Source: Paracoccaceae bacterium (lineage in GTDB: Bacteria; Pseudomonadota; Alphaproteobacteria; Rhodobacterales; Rhodobacteraceae). Taken from it: a stretch of 7,584 nt of DNA. Below the pieces are notes generated by a model. It had not been told where the DNA came from and made no database searches. It worked only from the letters and a program-made list of their open reading frames with translations. A program made the translations under genes and the position numbers. Shown here one piece after another: positions 6,761 to 7,584 of this stretch. Within the stretch, counting starts at the first letter, position 1. Every line of letters begins with the position of its first letter. The stretch spans positions 1 to 7,584 of the forward strand of contig JAPOSK010000278.1 of assembly GCA_026709725.1 (NCBI GenBank), given 5' to 3'.

Positions 6761-7584
6761 ATGCGTATTATTCCGATATTCGTAGCAGCCCTTGTGGCGA
6801 TCAGCCTTGGCGCGTTGATTTTGAAGCGGGATGCGGTCTTTTCACTGGTGGGTCGCGCGCCTGCCGGAGAGGGGGTCGTTGTCGAGCGTGATGAAACCCC
6901 GGAAGCGGAGCCGGCAGGCAGCGCGATCGGAGCCGGCGTTGTTCCGGTTGTTGCCCTGACATCGGCAGCCCAGGCTGTACCGACCGGCATTCCCCTGCGC
7001 GGAACAACCCAGGCAGCGCGGTTTGTCGAATTGCAGTCCGAGATCTCCGGACTCGTGATCAGCGAACCCCTGCGCAAGGGCGCATCGGTTGAAGCCGAAC
7101 AGATCGTCTGCGAACTTGATCCCGGCACCCGGATTGTCGAGATTGAAAAACTGCGAACGAATCTGCAGGATGCCCTGGATGGGGCGGATCGGGCCAATCA
7201 GCTGGCCGCCGAGGGGTTTGGGACCGAGACCAGCCGGGTTACTGCCGAAGCTGCCGTACGGACAGCGCGTCTGGCTGTTGAACAGGCTGAGAAGGAGATC
7301 AGTCGCCTTCAGATTCGGGCACCTTTCAATGGCTTGCTGGAATCCGATGCTGCCGAGATCGGCTCCCTCCTGCAACGGGGAAGTCTGTGCGCCACGATCA
7401 TACAACTCCATCCAATCAAGCTTGTCGGGTATGTTGCGGAAACCGATGTTGACAGGATCACAACGGGCAGTCCGGCCCAGGCGACTCTGGTCAATGGGCG
7501 GGAAGTCGTGGGTATCGTCACGTTCATCTCCCGAACCGGCGATCCGGGAACCAAGACATTCCGGATCGAAATCACTGTCAACAA
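6761..7584 (+). CDS. RND efflux periplasmic adaptor subunit (membrane fusion protein), 3' end outside window
   Basis: The frame runs from ATG 6761 to the window edge (274 codons) without a stop. Residues 3-21 (I-I-P-I-F-V-A-A-L-V...) form a membrane anchor or signal segment, followed by an acidic, Pro/Ala-rich linker (32-58). The two halves of a lipoyl/barrel-sandwich domain lie at about 88-125 (E-I-S-G-L-V-I-S-E-P-L-R-K-G) and 184-217 (I-R-A-P-F-N-G-L-L-E-S-D). They flank a short alpha-helical hairpin (about 126-183), and a beta-barrel starts near 218 (I-K-L-V-G-Y-V-A-E-T-D-V-D). This is the AcrA/MexA-type adaptor, which links an inner-membrane RND pump to an outer-membrane channel. An RND transporter gene is expected just to the right. 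An in-frame TAG at 6746 excludes earlier starts, and TAGGA at 6746-6750 is a plausible ribosome binding site. The hairpin of about 58 residues looks short for the family. The substrate cannot be told. Confidence 0.88.
   Translation, partial: MRIIPIFVAALVAISLGALILKRDAVFSLVGRAPAGEGVVVERDETPEAEPAGSAIGAGVVPVVALTSAAQAVPTGIPLRGTTQAARFVELQSEISGLVISEPLRKGASVEAEQIVCELDPGTRIVEIEKLRTNLQDALDGADRANQLAAEGFGTETSRVTAEAAVRTARLAVEQAEKEISRLQIRAPFNGLLESDAAEIGSLLQRGSLCATIIQLHPIKLVGYVAETDVDRITTGSPAQATLVNGREVVGIVTFISRTGDPGTKTFRIEITVN

Noticed and set aside
6664..6891. A 75-codon plus-strand frame overlapping the end of the large gene
   Set aside because: It overlaps the efflux adaptor in another frame, where the adaptor reading is clearly correct, and its product resembles no known protein.
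1..7584. CRISPR array, tRNA, rRNA or complete insertion sequence
   Set aside because: I saw no regularly spaced repeats, no tRNA-like cloverleaf and no transposase motif or paired terminal inverted repeats in the window.

Overview
The window looks like an accessory region in an alphaproteobacterium, possibly Rhodobacterales or a relative. The evidence is moderately high GC content and, at the right edge, an RND efflux adaptor whose wording closely resembles adaptors I know from that group. This placement rests on memory of protein families and no search was run.

Layout, left to right. Positions 1-500 hold no gene I can support. Positions 501-2065 (minus strand) carry a predicted AAA-ATPase/PD-(D/E)XK protein of the PF09820 + PF08011 type. 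A frameshift in a short GC dinucleotide run breaks it into an N-terminal ATPase fragment (1532-2065) and a C-terminal nuclease-like fragment (501-1535). The two fragments overlap by ATGA. Positions 2066-2326 are a divergent intergenic region with a perfect extended -10 promoter facing right, a weaker promoter facing left, a 39-codon leader reading frame, and a perfect 15-bp tandem duplication over the start of the next gene. Positions 2327-6667 (plus strand) encode a very large protein of about 1446 residues: an N-terminal NACHT/STAND-like P-loop NTPase, a long helical middle, and a C-terminal PD-(D/E)XK-like nuclease domain. From 6761 to the window edge is the first two thirds of an RND-family periplasmic adaptor, probably core genome.

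How the genes may work together. The large NTPase-nuclease has the organisation expected of a stand-alone immune sensor/effector: an NTP-driven switch, a large helical surface that could sense a ligand, and a nuclease effector. A role in phage defence is inference, and the effector sits at the C-terminus rather than the N-terminus usual for Avs proteins. Its divergent neighbour also joins an ATPase to a PD-(D/E)XK domain but is from a different family and appears broken. The efflux adaptor is probably unrelated in function and marks the right border of the accessory segment.
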